DNA of 64,000 bases, from NCBI GenBank assembly GCA_963830725.1, contig CAWHNO010000002.1, positions 496,001 through 560,000 on the forward strand, written 5' to 3'. This document shows, piece by piece, positions 53,705-63,628 of the stretch; the stretch's first letter is position 1; every line of letters begins with the position of its first letter. The DNA comes from DASSUW01 sp963830725. GTDB taxonomy: Bacteria; Actinomycetota; Thermoleophilia; Solirubrobacterales; Solirubrobacteraceae. The notes beneath the pieces were generated by a model that made no database searches, was not told the DNA's origin, and saw only the letters and a program-made list of their open reading frames with translations. Made by a program: the position numbers and the translations under genes.

Positions 53705-55042
53705 ATGAGCGAGCCGACCAAGTATCTGCTGGGCGAGGAGCAGATCCCCGATCACTGGATCAACCTCCTCCCAGACCTGCCGGGCGAGCCGCTGCCGCCG
53801 CTCAACCCGGGTACCGGCCGGCCCGCGGGGCCGGACGACCTGACACCGATCTTCCCGATGGGGCTGATCATGCAGGAGGTCTCGCCCGAGCCCGAGGTCG
53901 AGATCCCGGCCGAGGTGCGCGAGGCGTACGGGCTGTGGCGGCCGACCCCGCTGTTCCGCGCACGGCGGCTCGAGAAGGAGCTCGGGACCTCGACGAGGAT
54001 CTACTACAAGTACGAGGGCGGCTCGCCGTCCGGCTCGCACAAGCCGAACACGGCGGTCCCGCAGGCGTACGAGAACGCCAAGGCGGGCGTCAAGAAGCTC
54101 TCGACCGAGACGGGCGCCGGCCAGTGGGGCTCCTCGCTCGCCTTCGCGTGCTCGCTGTTCGGGCTCGACTGCGAGGTCTTCATGGTCGGCTCGAGCTACG
54201 ACCAGAAGCCGTACCGGCGCTCGATGATGGAGGCCTGGGGCGCGACCGTGCACCGCTCGCCCTCCGACCGCACGCAGTCCGGCCTGGCGCAGGCCGCCCA
54301 CCCCACCGGCTCGCTCGGCATCGCGATCTCGGAGGCGGTCGAGGTCGCGGCCCAGGACCCGGACTGCAACTACTCGCTCGGGTCGGTGCTCAACCACGTG
54401 CTCCTGCACCAGACCGTGATCGGGCAGGAGGCGATCCTGCAGATGCAGCTCGCGGGCGACGAGCCGGACGTGGTCGTCGGCTGCGTCGGCGGCGGCTCGA
54501 ACTTCGCCGGGCTCGCGTTCCCGTTCCTGCGCGCCGGGTCGAGCGCGCGCTTCGTGGCCGCCGAGCCGGCCGCCTGCCCGACGCTCACGCGGGGCGTCTA
54601 CCACTACGACTTCGGCGACACCGTCGGGCTCACGCCGCTGATGCCGATGTACACGCTCGGGCACGACTTCGTGCCGCCGCCCGTGCACGCCGGCGGCCTG
54701 CGCTACCACGGCGACGCGCCGATGCTGTGCGGCCTCGTCAAGGCGGGCCGGATCGAGGCGCGCGCCTACAAGCAGAACGAGACGTTCGAGGCCGCGGTGC
54801 GCTTCGCCCGCAGCGAGGGGATCATCCCGGCGCCGGAGCCGGCGCACGCGATCCGCGCGGTGATCGAGGAGGTCGAGCGCGGCGACGCGGAGGTCATCCT
54901 GTTCGGCCTCTGCGGCCACGGACACTTCGACCTCGCGGCCTACGACGCGTTCCTGTCGGGCAGCCTCGAGGATCCCGAGTTCTCGGAGGCCGACATGGAG
55001 GCGGCGCTGGCGCGGCTGCCGGAGGCGCCGGCGATCGCATAG
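53705..55042 (+). CDS. TrpB2-type tryptophan synthase beta-like PLP enzyme
   Basis: A 445-residue fold-type II PLP enzyme of the TrpB2 group: IPDHWINLLPDLPGEPLPPL (the N-terminal extension typical of TrpB2), LWRPTPLFRARRLEKELG, KYEGGSPSGSHKPNTAVPQA with the PLP lysine in SHKPN, TETGAGQWGSSLAFACSLFG, DVVVGCVGGGSNFAGLAFPF (phosphate loop), and IPAPEPAHAIRAVIEE. TrpB2 makes tryptophan from indole and serine. No trpA or other trp gene lies nearby, so it may salvage indole or act on another substrate. Confidence 0.92.
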   Translation: MSEPTKYLLGEEQIPDHWINLLPDLPGEPLPPLNPGTGRPAGPDDLTPIFPMGLIMQEVSPEPEVEIPAEVREAYGLWRPTPLFRARRLEKELGTSTRIYYKYEGGSPSGSHKPNTAVPQAYENAKAGVKKLSTETGAGQWGSSLAFACSLFGLDCEVFMVGSSYDQKPYRRSMMEAWGATVHRSPSDRTQSGLAQAAHPTGSLGIAISEAVEVAAQDPDCNYSLGSVLNHVLLHQTVIGQEAILQMQLAGDEPDVVVGCVGGGSNFAGLAFPFLRAGSSARFVAAEPAACPTLTRGVYHYDFGDTVGLTPLMPMYTLGHDFVPPPVHAGGLRYHGDAPMLCGLVKAGRIEARAYKQNETFEAAVRFARSEGIIPAPEPAHAIRAVIEEVERGDAEVILFGLCGHGHFDLAAYDAFLSGSLEDPEFSEADMEAALARLPEAPAIA

Positions 55043-55125
55043 TCCTCAAGGTGACCAGAGCGGGTTGAAATCCCGCGCGGGCGCGACACACTGGCCCGCT
55101 TCGTTTGGCTTCAGGGGGGAATCTG

Positions 55126-58100
55126 ATGAGGAAGGTGTTGCCGGCGATCATCGCGATCGCCGTTCTGGTGTGCCCGGCCGCGGCCGGCGCTGCCGACCGG
55201 TACGACGTCTACGTCGGCGATGTGCCGCGCGAGCGGCTGTCCGACATCGTCGCCCTCGGCATCGACCGGCACGAGCTCGAGCTCAAGGCGATCGGCGGAG
55301 CCAAGGGCTCGAGCGTCCGCGTCGAGGTGATCCTCAGCAATGACCAGGCGGCCGAGCTGCGCCGCGACGGCATCGACATGGACGTGAAGCGGATCGACGG
55401 CCAGTCGGTCGCCCAGCGCGCAACCGCGCTGGCCGCGCAGGGCATGGAGGTCTTCCGCACCTATGCCGGCGCGGACGGCCTGAAGGCGGAGTTCGAGCAG
55501 ATGGCCCGCGACCACCGCAAGATCGCCAAGCTCCAGAGCATCGGCCAGCACATGGCAGGGCCAGGAAATCGTGGCCCTCAAGGTCACCAAGAACGCCCGC
55601 AGCCACCGCGACGGCGCGCAAGCCCGGCCGTGCTCTACATCGGCGCCCAGCACGCGCGCGAGTGGATCACGCCCGGAGATGGTGCGCCGCCTGGCGCACC
55701 ACTTCCTCGACGGCTACAGCCGCGACCGCGACATCCGCGAGCTCGTCGACGAGCGGGAGCTGTGGTTCGTGCCGGTCGCCAACCCGGACGGCTACGACTA
55801 CTCCTTCACCCCGGGACAGCGGCTGTGGCGCAAGAACCTGCGCGACAACGACGGCGACGGCGCGATCACCGCGGCCGACGGCGTCGACCCCAACCGCAAC
55901 TTCGCCTATCAAGTGGGGCTACGACAACGAGGGCTCGTCACCCGACCCGACGAGACCTCACGTACCGCGGCCCGGGCCCGAACTCGGAGCCTGAGACCCA
56001 GGCGCTCGACGCCTTCGTGCGCCGCGTCGGGTTCGAGTTCTTCGTCAACTACCACTCGGCCGCCCAGCTGCTGCTCTATGGCACCGGCTGGCAGGTCGCC
56101 ACGCCGACACCCGACGACGTGATCGCCGAGGCGCTGGCCGGTGACGACGCCGAGCCCGCCGTCGAGGGCTACGACCCGGACATCTCGGCCGAGCTCTACA
56201 CCACGAACGGCGACACCGACACGCACATGACCGAGAACTACGGTGTCTTCGGCTTCACGCCGGAGATGTCGACCTGCGAGGCGGCGTCCGACTCCGTGCC
56301 GGACGACGAGTGGGAGGCCGCGGACTGCGGCAGCGGCTTCGAGTTCCCGGACGACGAGGCACTCGTGCAGGCCGAGTTCGAGAAGAACATCCCGTTCGCG
56401 CTCTCGATCGCCGAATCGGCCGACGACCCGGACGATCCGGAGTCGGTCGATCGGCCGCGAGGCCGGAGAACTTCCGCGTCGACACCTTCGAGGTCTCCTA
56501 CGGCGACCCGCAGACGGTGGCCGTGGTGGCCAAGCGCGAGCTCGACGACCTGCGCATGCACTACCGCATCGACGGCGGCCGCACGCACACGACGTCGCGT
56601 CGCGCGAGTGGCGCGGCGGCGAGCGCTACGGCGACGAGAACGACCGCTACTACGCCGAGTACCGCGGCCAGGTCCGCGGCGCCGACCGCGGTGACGAGCG
56701 TCACGGTCTGGTTCAGCGCCGAGGAGGCAGCGCCGGCGGGCGCGACCGCGACGTCGAGAGCGAGCGCTTCACGTACACGGTCGAGCGCGACACGAGCGCC
56801 GACGTGCTCGTGATCGCCAACGAGGACTACACCGGCGTCAACCCGACCTACCCGGCGGGCACGAACGCGCCCAAGTACGCCGACGGCGCACGTGGACGCG
56901 CTCGAGGCGGCGGGCTACGACGCCGACGTCTGGGACGTCGACGCCCAGGGCGTGCCGCACGACCTCGGCGTGCTCGGCCACTACGACGCGGTCCTTTGGT
57001 ACCACGGGCGAGAACCGCATCACCCAGGATCCCGAGGACGAGCTGATCTCGACGCCGTTCGGCCAGCTGCCGGACATCGGCGTGGCCGAGCGCCAGCAGT
57101 ACCTCACGCTCGCCGTCCGTGACTACCTCAACGGCGGCGGCAAGCTGGTCCACGCGGGCGAGAGCGCGCAGCACCAAGGCCTGCTCGGCATCAGCGACGC
57201 GGTCGGCGGCCTCTACTACGGGCTCGATGGCGACCCGACCGCCGAGTGCGTCATCCAGACGGTCCCGGGCTTCTTCGAGGACTGCCTGATCCTGGCCGAC
57301 GACTTCCGCCAGTACTGGCTCGGCGGCTTCGCGCGAGTCGACGTCCCCAGCCCGGAGTCGGTGGCCGGGATCGCCGAGCCGATCGAGGGCTACGAGGGCG
57401 AGTTCGGCGGCCCGCAACCGAGGACAACCCGCTCGACGAGGCCGGCGTCTTCCAGCCGACCAGCGAGGTGCTGCCGGTCGGGGAGTTCCCGCAGTTCGCG
57501 AGCCAGGCTGCCGCGCGTACTACCTCGTCGGCAGCCATCCGCCGTTCGCGCCCGTGGAGGGCGAGCGGTACGCGGGCGCGCTGCACGGTGACCACTCGTA
57601 CACGCGGCTGACGCAAGCACGATCGACCTCGCGCGGCAGCGACTAGCGCCGAGCTGGCGTTCCAGCTCTCGCTCAACATCGAGACCGCCTACGACCACGT
57701 GCATCGTCGAGGCCCGGACGGCCGGGCGGCGACGACTGGACGACGCTGCCGTGACCTCAACGGCGGAACGACGCACCGCCGTGCCGGCCGAGTGCGTCGG
57801 CGGCGGCTTCCTGTTGACGATGCATCCGCACCTGCGCCACTACCTGGGCGGGACCGGGACGCAGCCGTGCACGGCGACCGGCTCCACCGGCACGTGGAAC
57901 GCGTTCAACGACGCCGACGGCCGGCTGGGAGCAGGTCGCGGTTCGACCTGTCGGCGTTCGCGGGCCGCCAGGTCGAGGTCTCGATCGCCTACGTGACCGA
58001 TCCGGGAACCGGCGGCGTCGGCGCCTTCGTGGACGACACGCGGCTCACGGTCGACAGCGTGACGACGGCCGACGGGTTCGAAGGCGCGACGAGCAGCTGG

Positions 58101-58292
58101 GCCGTGACCGGCCCGCCGCAGGGCAGCCCGGGGAACGAGGCGGCGTGGGAGATCGGCCCGAAGCTGATCAACTTCTACGCCGGCACGTCGACGCGGGACA
58201 CGCTCCTGCTCGGCTTCGGCGTCGAGCAGCTCGCGACGGAGGGGGAGCGGGCGGATCTGCTTCGGCGCGCGCTCGGCGGACTGATCCGCTGA
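55126..58292 (+). pseudogene. Secreted M14-type zinc carboxypeptidase, large, frame-broken
   Basis: About 1,050 residues corrected. Signal peptide MRKVLPAIIAIAVLVCPAAA (cut after GAA), a propeptide-like region, then the M14 domain: IGAQHAREWITPE (zinc His and Glu), PVANPDGYDYSFTPG, DPNRNF, NYHSAAQLLLYGTGW (third zinc His), and GVFGFTPEMSTC with the catalytic glutamate. Downstream parts form beta-sandwich domains and an immune-inhibitor-A-like module (YDADVWDVDAQG, LNGGGKLVHAGESAQHQGLL; a C-terminal MAM/concanavalin-like end). About twelve one-base breaks, mostly 55.55-57.93 kb. A strong ribosome-binding site (AGGGGGG) precedes the ATG. Extracellular peptide degradation. Confidence 0.8.
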
Positions 58293-58299
58293 CGCACGC

Positions 58300-58334
58300 G
58301 GGGTGCCGGCGGCCGGCCCGGCCGTCGGCACCCC
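58300..58334 (+). terminator. Strong hairpin after the carboxypeptidase gene
   Basis: GGGGTGCCG paired with CGGCACCCC (9 bp), continued inside by CGGCC/GGCCG, 7 bp after the stop. No T-run. The -10 of the next gene begins one base after it. Confidence 0.65.
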
Positions 58335-58335
58335 G

Positions 58336-58341
58336 TACCGT
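58336..58341 (+). promoter_or_regulatory. -10 hexamer TACCGT before the PAS kinase
   Basis: Ends 8 nt before the ATG at 58350. Confidence 0.4.
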
Positions 58342-58349
58342 TATCGGCG

Positions 58350-59865
58350 ATGGAGCAGCCCAACGCCGAGCCTCTCCTTCAGGCGATCCTCGACGCCGCC
58401 TTCGACTGCATCATCACGATGGACGCCGAGGGCCGGATCGTGGACGTCAACCGGGCGGCCGAGCAGACCTTCGGCTACACGGCGAGCGAGATGGTCGGCC
58501 GCGAGCTGGCCGAGCTGATCATCCCGCCGGACCTGCGCGAGGCGCACCGCCGCGGCGTCGAGCACTACGTCGCCACCGGCGAGGGCCGGATGGTCGGCCA
58601 CCCCGTCGATCTGCCGGCGATGCGGGCCGACGGCACCGTGTTCCCGGTGGAGATCGCGATCACGCGGCCGCGGCTGCCGGGGCCGCCGCTCTTCACGGGC
58701 TTCCTGCGCGACGTCACCGAGCGCCGGCGCAACGAGCACGAGCTGCGCACGCTCGCGGCCGAGCAGGCCGCCCTGCGCCGCGTGGCCACGGTCGTGGCGC
58801 GCGAAGCCGACCCCGCGCAGGTGTTCGAGCTGGTGACCGAGGAGCTCGGCCGCCTGCTCGGCGCGCAGACGTCGAACATGATCCGCTACGAGCCCGACGG
58901 CGGAGCGGTCGTGACCGGCGGCTGGAGCACCGGCGGCGCGCGCAACGTGCCGGTCGGCACACGCGTCGAGCTCGACGGCCCGACGGTGGCGGCGCTCATC
59001 CGCGACAGCGGCGAGCCCGAGCGCGTCGACGACTACTCCGAGACGCCCGGCTCGACCGCCGACCTGCTGCGCGACCTGGGGCTCCGCTCGAGCGTGGGCA
59101 CGCCGATCCGGCTCGGCGGCAGGCTGTGGGGCGCGGTGCTCGTCTCGAGCGTCGAGGAGACGCCGTTCCCCGAGGGGGCCGAGCAGCGGATCGCAGACTT
59201 CGCCGAGCTCGTCGGGGTGGCGCTCGCCAACGCCGAGGCGCGCCAGGCAGTTGGCCGACTCGCGCGCCCGCATCGTCCAGGCCGGCGACGAGGAGCGGCG
59301 AAGGCTGGAGCGCAACCTGCACGACGGCGCGCAGCAGCGCCTCGTGGCGCTCTCGCTCGAGCTGCGGCTGTGCGAGCGCAAGCTCGCCGCCGGCGACCCG
59401 ATGGCGGGCGAGCTGCTCAAGCAGGCGAGCGACGACCTGGCCGGAGCGCTCGAGGAGCTGCGCGAGCTGGCCCGCGGCATCCATCCCGCGATCCTGTCCG
59501 ACAAGGGCCTCGTCCCCGCGCTCGAGATGCTGGCCGGCCGCGCGACCGTCCCGGTCGAGCTGTGCGCATCGCTCGACGGCCGCCTTCCGCCGCCCGTCGA
59601 GGCGGCCGCCTACTACCTGGTGGCCGAGGCGCTCACCAACGCGGCCAAGCACGCCCGGGCCTCGTGCGTGAACGTGAGCGTCAGCCGGGCCAACGGTCGC
59701 GCCGTGGTCGAGGTGGCCGACGACGGCGTCGGCGGCGCCGACCTGCGCGGCGGCTCCGGCCTGCGCGGCCTCCGCGACCGCGTCGAGGCGCTCGGGGGCG
59801 AGCTCGACCTCGAGAGCCGCGAGGGCGACGGCACCACCCTCACCGCGCGACTGCCCTGCGGCTGA
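58350..59865 (+). CDS. PAS-GAF sensor histidine kinase (NarL type), one frame slip
   Basis: About 504 residues. PAS domain at 8-130 (AAFDCIITMDAEGRIVDVNR, AAEQTFGYTASEMVGRELAE, FLRDVTERRRNE), GAF domain at about 145-295 (VATVVAREADPAQVFELVTE, SSVGTPIRLGGRLWGAVLVS), then HisKA_3 (RRRLERNLHDGAQQRLVALS) and HATPase_c (YYLVAEALTNAAKHARASCV, ADDGVGGADLRGGSGLRGLR). No membrane helix, so it is cytoplasmic. A one-base insertion near 59249 (RQQLADS) separates sensor and kinase halves. No response regulator is adjacent. Confidence 0.87.
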
Positions 59866-59874
59866 AGCTCCCCG

Positions 59875-59902
59875 GGGGGCCGGCGATCGCTCGCCGGCCC
59901 CC
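59875..59902. terminator. Bidirectional hairpin between converging genes
   Basis: Perfect 12-bp stem GGGGGCCGGCGA/TCGCCGGCCCCC with loop TCGC, exactly between the stops of the PAS kinase (59865) and the ABC permease (59912). Confidence 0.75.
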
Positions 59903-59911
59903 GTCACTCCC

Positions 59912-62281
59912 CTACTCGTAGGCGAGCGCAGTGAGGACGTCGGTCCTCGCAGCGCGCCTTGCCGGGAGCACGGCCGCAGCCATGCCCGCCAGCACCGCGA
60001 TCAGGGCGACCGCCACGAGGGCGGGCGCGGGGATCGCGAACTCCAGCCCGTACTCGCGCAGCATGGCGACCACCGCCGCCGCGAGTCCGAGCCCGACGGC
60101 GATGCCGGGCAGGGCGCCCATGAGCGCGGTGATCACGCTCTCGTGGCGCACCATCCGGCGCAGCTGGCGGCGGGACATGCCCATCGCCCGCAGCGTCCCC
60201 AGCTCACGGCGGCGCTCGAACGTCGCGAGCACCAGCGTGTTGACGATCCCGAACAGGGACACGATCACGGCCAGGGCGAGCAGCACCCAGAGGATGGCCA
60301 GGATCTGGCCGATCCACTCGGTCTGCGTCGTGATGAACTGCGACTTGGTCGCGACCTCGACCTCCGGGAACGCGGCCAGGGCCTTCTCCAGTCCGGCCAC
60401 CTCGCCGCCGCTCACGAGCGTGAAGCGGTTGCGCTCGGTCGCGAAGGCGCCGTCGAAGGCCTCGCGCGAGATCGTGATCGGGCCCAGGCTCAGGACGTCG
60501 AGCACCGGCGACTCCTCGATCGCGCGCACGGTCAGGTCGAGCTCCGTGCCCTTGGGCGAGGTGATGCTGAACGCGTCGCCGAGCTTCAGGCCGTGCTCGG
60601 TCGCCCAGCCGTCGTCGACGAGCGCGCCGCCGCGGCCGAGGCCGGCGATCGCCGCCTCGTCGCCCGCCTTGAGGTCGTAGGCGAACAGCTCGGTCACCGT
60701 GGCCGGGTCGACGGCGTTGACGCCCTCCTCCTCGCCGAAGGCGAGCGCGCCGTCCTGGGCCAGCGAGCTGACCGCGGTCACGCCGGGAGCCGAGGCCGCC
60801 GCCTGCTCGATCGCGGGGTCGATCGGCGACCAGCCGTCGGTCGACGCGACGACGGCCGTCGCCTGCACGCGCCGCTCGAGCGAGCCCGCGGAGACGTCCT
60901 GGAGGCCCTTGGCCACCACGGTCACCGCGGTCACCAGCGCGACGCCGATCAGCAGCGCGGACGCCGTGGACGCCGTGCGGCCGGGATGGCGCATCGCGTT
61001 GGTGCGGGCGAGCTTGCCGGCCGAGCCGCCGATGCGCGCCGACGGGCGCCCGACGAGGCCGGTCACGGCGCGCAGCACGCGGCCCGGGAGCCGCAGGCGG
61101 CCGGCGGCGTCGCCGGCCTCGCGCAGCGCGGCGACCGGCGCGACCTTGGTCGCCCGCCGCGCCGGCAGCAGCGCGGCCAGCACCGTCACGCCGACGCCGA
61201 CCAGCATCGCGGCGACGACCGTGCCGCCGCTGAGCGACATGCCGGCGATCGGCAGCGACAGGCCCATCGAGCCGAACAGGCTCTCGAGCCCGGAGGCGAG
61301 CAGCATCCCCACGCCCAGGCCGATGGCCGAGGCGCCGAGCCCGATCGCCAGCGCCTCGGTGAGGATGGCGCGGCGGACCTGCCGGCGGCTGGCGCCGACC
61401 ATCCGCAACAGCCCGAGCTCGCGCGTCCGCTGGGCGATCGCGATCGAGAGCGCGTTGAAGATCGTGAACGCGCCCACGAGCAGCGCCACGCCGGCGAAGG
61501 CGAGCAGGATCGTGCGCAGGATGTCGACGAACGACTTCAGGCCCTCGAGGTCGAAGCGGTCGTCGGCCGCCGCGGAGCGGACCTGCGTCCCGGCGGGCGC
61601 CTGGTCGAGCTCGCCCGCGACGAGGATCCGGTCGTACCGCCCCGCCTTGTCGAACAGGCTCTGCGCCGCCGCCAGGTCGAACACGGCGAACGTGGCCGTG
61701 CCGAGCGACTTGACGTCGGCGAAGGTGGCGATGCCGACGACCTCGAACTTCTGCGCCTCGCCGCGCGTGGCGACGGTGATGCGGTCGCCGACGGCGTAGT
61801 CCTCCTTCTCGGCGCTGCCCTGGTCGATGACGACCTCGCCAGGAGCGGTGGCCCAGCGGCCGTCGCCGAGGCGGAACGGGGTCAGGCGCTCGGAGCCGGG
61901 GGTGCGGGCGTCGAAGCCCGAGCCGAAGTAGGGCCCGTCGCCGACCGGCTTGCCGTCGCGGCCGACGATCTGCGCCGTGTCGGAGATGTCACCGACGGCG
62001 ACGTCGACTCCGGCATCCGCACGGACTTCGTCCAGTGCGGATGCTTGCAGCGCCGGCTTCTGGGCGAACGAGTCCATCCCGGGCTCGAACGCGGTCTTGG
62101 CGGTGACGACGGCGTCGGTGCCGTCGTAGGCGGCGCTCGACAGCGAGTCGGCGGCGCCTCGCATGGCGTTGGTGAGCGTGAGGGCCGCGCACACGAACGC
62201 CACCCCCACGACGATGGCGAGCGCGCTCAGCAGCGTGCGGACCGGCCGCGCCGCGAGCCCCTTGAGCGTGACCCGTGTCAT
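59912..62281 (-). CDS. FtsX/MacB-type ABC transporter permease, duplicated
   Basis: A 789-residue permease with two FtsX units. First: helix 1 at 15-37 (VRTLLSALAIVVGVAFVCAA), MacB-type periplasmic domain to about 260, helices at 265-290, 310-335 and 350-375 (LPARRATKVAPVAALREAGD). Second: helix near 445, periplasmic domain, then three helices to LPARRAARTDVLTALAYE. This two-unit form is typical of Gram-positive lipoprotein or peptide exporters. Overlaps the ATPase stop by 4 bp. Confidence 0.9.
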   Translation of the reverse strand: MTRVTLKGLAARPVRTLLSALAIVVGVAFVCAALTLTNAMRGAADSLSSAAYDGTDAVVTAKTAFEPGMDSFAQKPALQASALDEVRADAGVDVAVGDISDTAQIVGRDGKPVGDGPYFGSGFDARTPGSERLTPFRLGDGRWATAPGEVVIDQGSAEKEDYAVGDRITVATRGEAQKFEVVGIATFADVKSLGTATFAVFDLAAAQSLFDKAGRYDRILVAGELDQAPAGTQVRSAAADDRFDLEGLKSFVDILRTILLAFAGVALLVGAFTIFNALSIAIAQRTRELGLLRMVGASRRQVRRAILTEALAIGLGASAIGLGVGMLLASGLESLFGSMGLSLPIAGMSLSGGTVVAAMLVGVGVTVLAALLPARRATKVAPVAALREAGDAAGRLRLPGRVLRAVTGLVGRPSARIGGSAGKLARTNAMRHPGRTASTASALLIGVALVTAVTVVAKGLQDVSAGSLERRVQATAVVASTDGWSPIDPAIEQAAASAPGVTAVSSLAQDGALAFGEEEGVNAVDPATVTELFAYDLKAGDEAAIAGLGRGGALVDDGWATEHGLKLGDAFSITSPKGTELDLTVRAIEESPVLDVLSLGPITISREAFDGAFATERNRFTLVSGGEVAGLEKALAAFPEVEVATKSQFITTQTEWIGQILAILWVLLALAVIVSLFGIVNTLVLATFERRRELGTLRAMGMSRRQLRRMVRHESVITALMGALPGIAVGLGLAAAVVAMLREYGLEFAIPAPALVAVALIAVLAGMAAAVLPARRAARTDVLTALAYE

Positions 62282-63021
62282 CGGTTCATCACCGCGAGCA
62301 CGTCATCCTCCGTCGGGCGCTGGAGGTCGGCCACCACGCGGCCGTCGGTCAGGTAGAGCACACGGTCGGCGATCGCCGCCGCGCGCGGGTCGTGCGTGAC
62401 CATCAGCGTGGTCTGGCCGTCGATGTCGACGGCGTCGCGCAGCAGCGCGAGGATGCCGGCGCCGGCCTCGGAGTCCAGGTTGCCGGTCGGCTCGTCGGCG
62501 AACAGCACGGTCGGGCGCGTGATCAGCGCCCGCGCGATCGCCACGCGCTGCTGCTGGCCGCCGGAGAGCTCGGACGGCCGGTGGTCGCGCCGATCCTGGA
62601 GCCCGACCCGCGCGATCAGCGCGTCGAGCTCATCGGCCGGCGGCCGCGAGCCGGCGATCGCCAGCGGCAGCAGGACGTTCTCCTCCGCGGTCAGCGTCGG
62701 CAGCAGGTTGAAGGACTGGAAGACGAAGCCGATGTGCTTGCGGCGCAGGCGCGTCAGATCGCGGTCCTTCATGCGGGTGATGTCCTGACCGGCGACCTTG
62801 ACCGTGCCCGCGGTGGGCGTGTCGAGGCCGGCGAGCAGGTGCATGAGCGTCGACTTGCCGGAGCCCGACGGGCCCATCACGGCGGTGAACTGGCCGGCCG
62901 GGAGGTCGAGCGAGACGCCGCGCAGGGCGTGCACGGCCGAGTCGCCGTGGCCGTAGGTGCGGGTCAGCGCCATCGCCGACACGGCATGCGACGTGACCGG
63001 TGCTTCGAGGAGAGCAGCCAA
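62278..63021 (-). CDS. ABC transporter ATP-binding protein (MacB/LolD type)
   Basis: A 247-residue ATPase: YGHGDSAVHALRGVSLDLPA, Walker A GPSGSGKST, FVFQSFNLLPTLTAEENVLL, signature LSGGQQQRVAIARALI, Walker B VLFADEPTGNLD, and VTHDPRAAAIADRVLYLTDG. I choose the TTG at 63021 because GAAAGGA lies just upstream and the next upstream start is inside the SRPBCC gene. Drives the duplicated FtsX permease. Confidence 0.9.
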   Translation of the reverse strand: MAALLEAPVTSHAVSAMALTRTYGHGDSAVHALRGVSLDLPAGQFTAVMGPSGSGKSTLMHLLAGLDTPTAGTVKVAGQDITRMKDRDLTRLRRKHIGFVFQSFNLLPTLTAEENVLLPLAIAGSRPPADELDALIARVGLQDRRDHRPSELSGGQQQRVAIARALITRPTVLFADEPTGNLDSEAGAGILALLRDAVDIDGQTTLMVTHDPRAAAIADRVLYLTDGRVVADLQRPTEDDVLAVMNR

Positions 63022-63034
63022 GGGGAGTCCTTTC

Positions 63035-63472
63035 TCAGTACGCCACGGCTTCACGCGTCACACGTGAAAGCGCGGCTTCCAGGGCACCCGCGGACAACAG
63101 GGCGCTCGTCGCCTCGGCGAGCAGGCGCCCCATGATCCCGCGGGATGGGCGAACGGACACGGACGCGTGCACCTCGCTGCCGCCTTCGACGGCGGCGAGG
63201 CGGTAGTCGACGTCGAACCCCACGGGGCCGTCGGCCGCGAGCGAGAGCCCGTCGCCGGAGGCCTCGTGGACCTCGAGGTCGAAGCCCACGCGCCGGCCGG
63301 CGAGCTTCCCGCTGATGCGGGCGCGGCTGCCGGTCGCGAGCCGGTGCCCGTCGAGCTCGTCGACGTCGAACGGCAGCGGCGCCCAACGGGCGGCGGCCTC
63401 CGGGTCGGTGAGCACGTCGAGCACGGCCTCGGGACGTGCGGCGGTGGTCGTCGTGGCGGTCCATGTCCTCAT
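63035..63472 (-). CDS. SRPBCC family protein
   Basis: A 145-residue START-like protein: RTWTATTTTAARPEAVLDVL, TDPEAAARWAPLPFDVDELD, GSRARISGKLAGRRVGFDLE, VDYRLAAVEGGSEVHASVSV, and a long final helix MGRLLAEATSALLSAGALEA. It may bind a hydrophobic ligand. It ends 13 bp before the ABC ATPase start, so they are probably co-transcribed. Confidence 0.8.
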   Translation of the reverse strand: MRTWTATTTTAARPEAVLDVLTDPEAAARWAPLPFDVDELDGHRLATGSRARISGKLAGRRVGFDLEVHEASGDGLSLAADGPVGFDVDYRLAAVEGGSEVHASVSVRPSRGIMGRLLAEATSALLSAGALEAALSRVTREAVAY

Positions 63473-63614
63473 GACCGGCACTCTCGCCGCCGCCGCGTCG
63501 CGTGTCGTCGGCCGCCGTGACGATCCTGGCGCGCCCGCCGGACGATTCGCCGTCATCCTCGAGGATGACGCGGCGATCGTCATCGAGGACGACGTTGCCG
63601 GCCCGCTGCGCGGC

Positions 63615-63620
63615 TAACGT
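63615..63620 (+). promoter_or_regulatory. -10 hexamer TAACGT before the last kinase
   Basis: Ends 8 nt before the ATG at 63629. Confidence 0.4.
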
Positions 63621-63628
63621 TGGCGCAG

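Noticed and set aside
55055..55080. tRNA-like T-arm (GCGGG TTGAAAT CCCGC) after the TrpB2 gene
   Set aside because: No matching D-arm, anticodon arm or acceptor stem around it; at most a weak terminator.
60143..62356. 737-codon plus-strand frame opposite the FtsX permease
   Set aside because: Shadow of the permease, rich in Arg, Gly and His with no hydrophobic or catalytic pattern.
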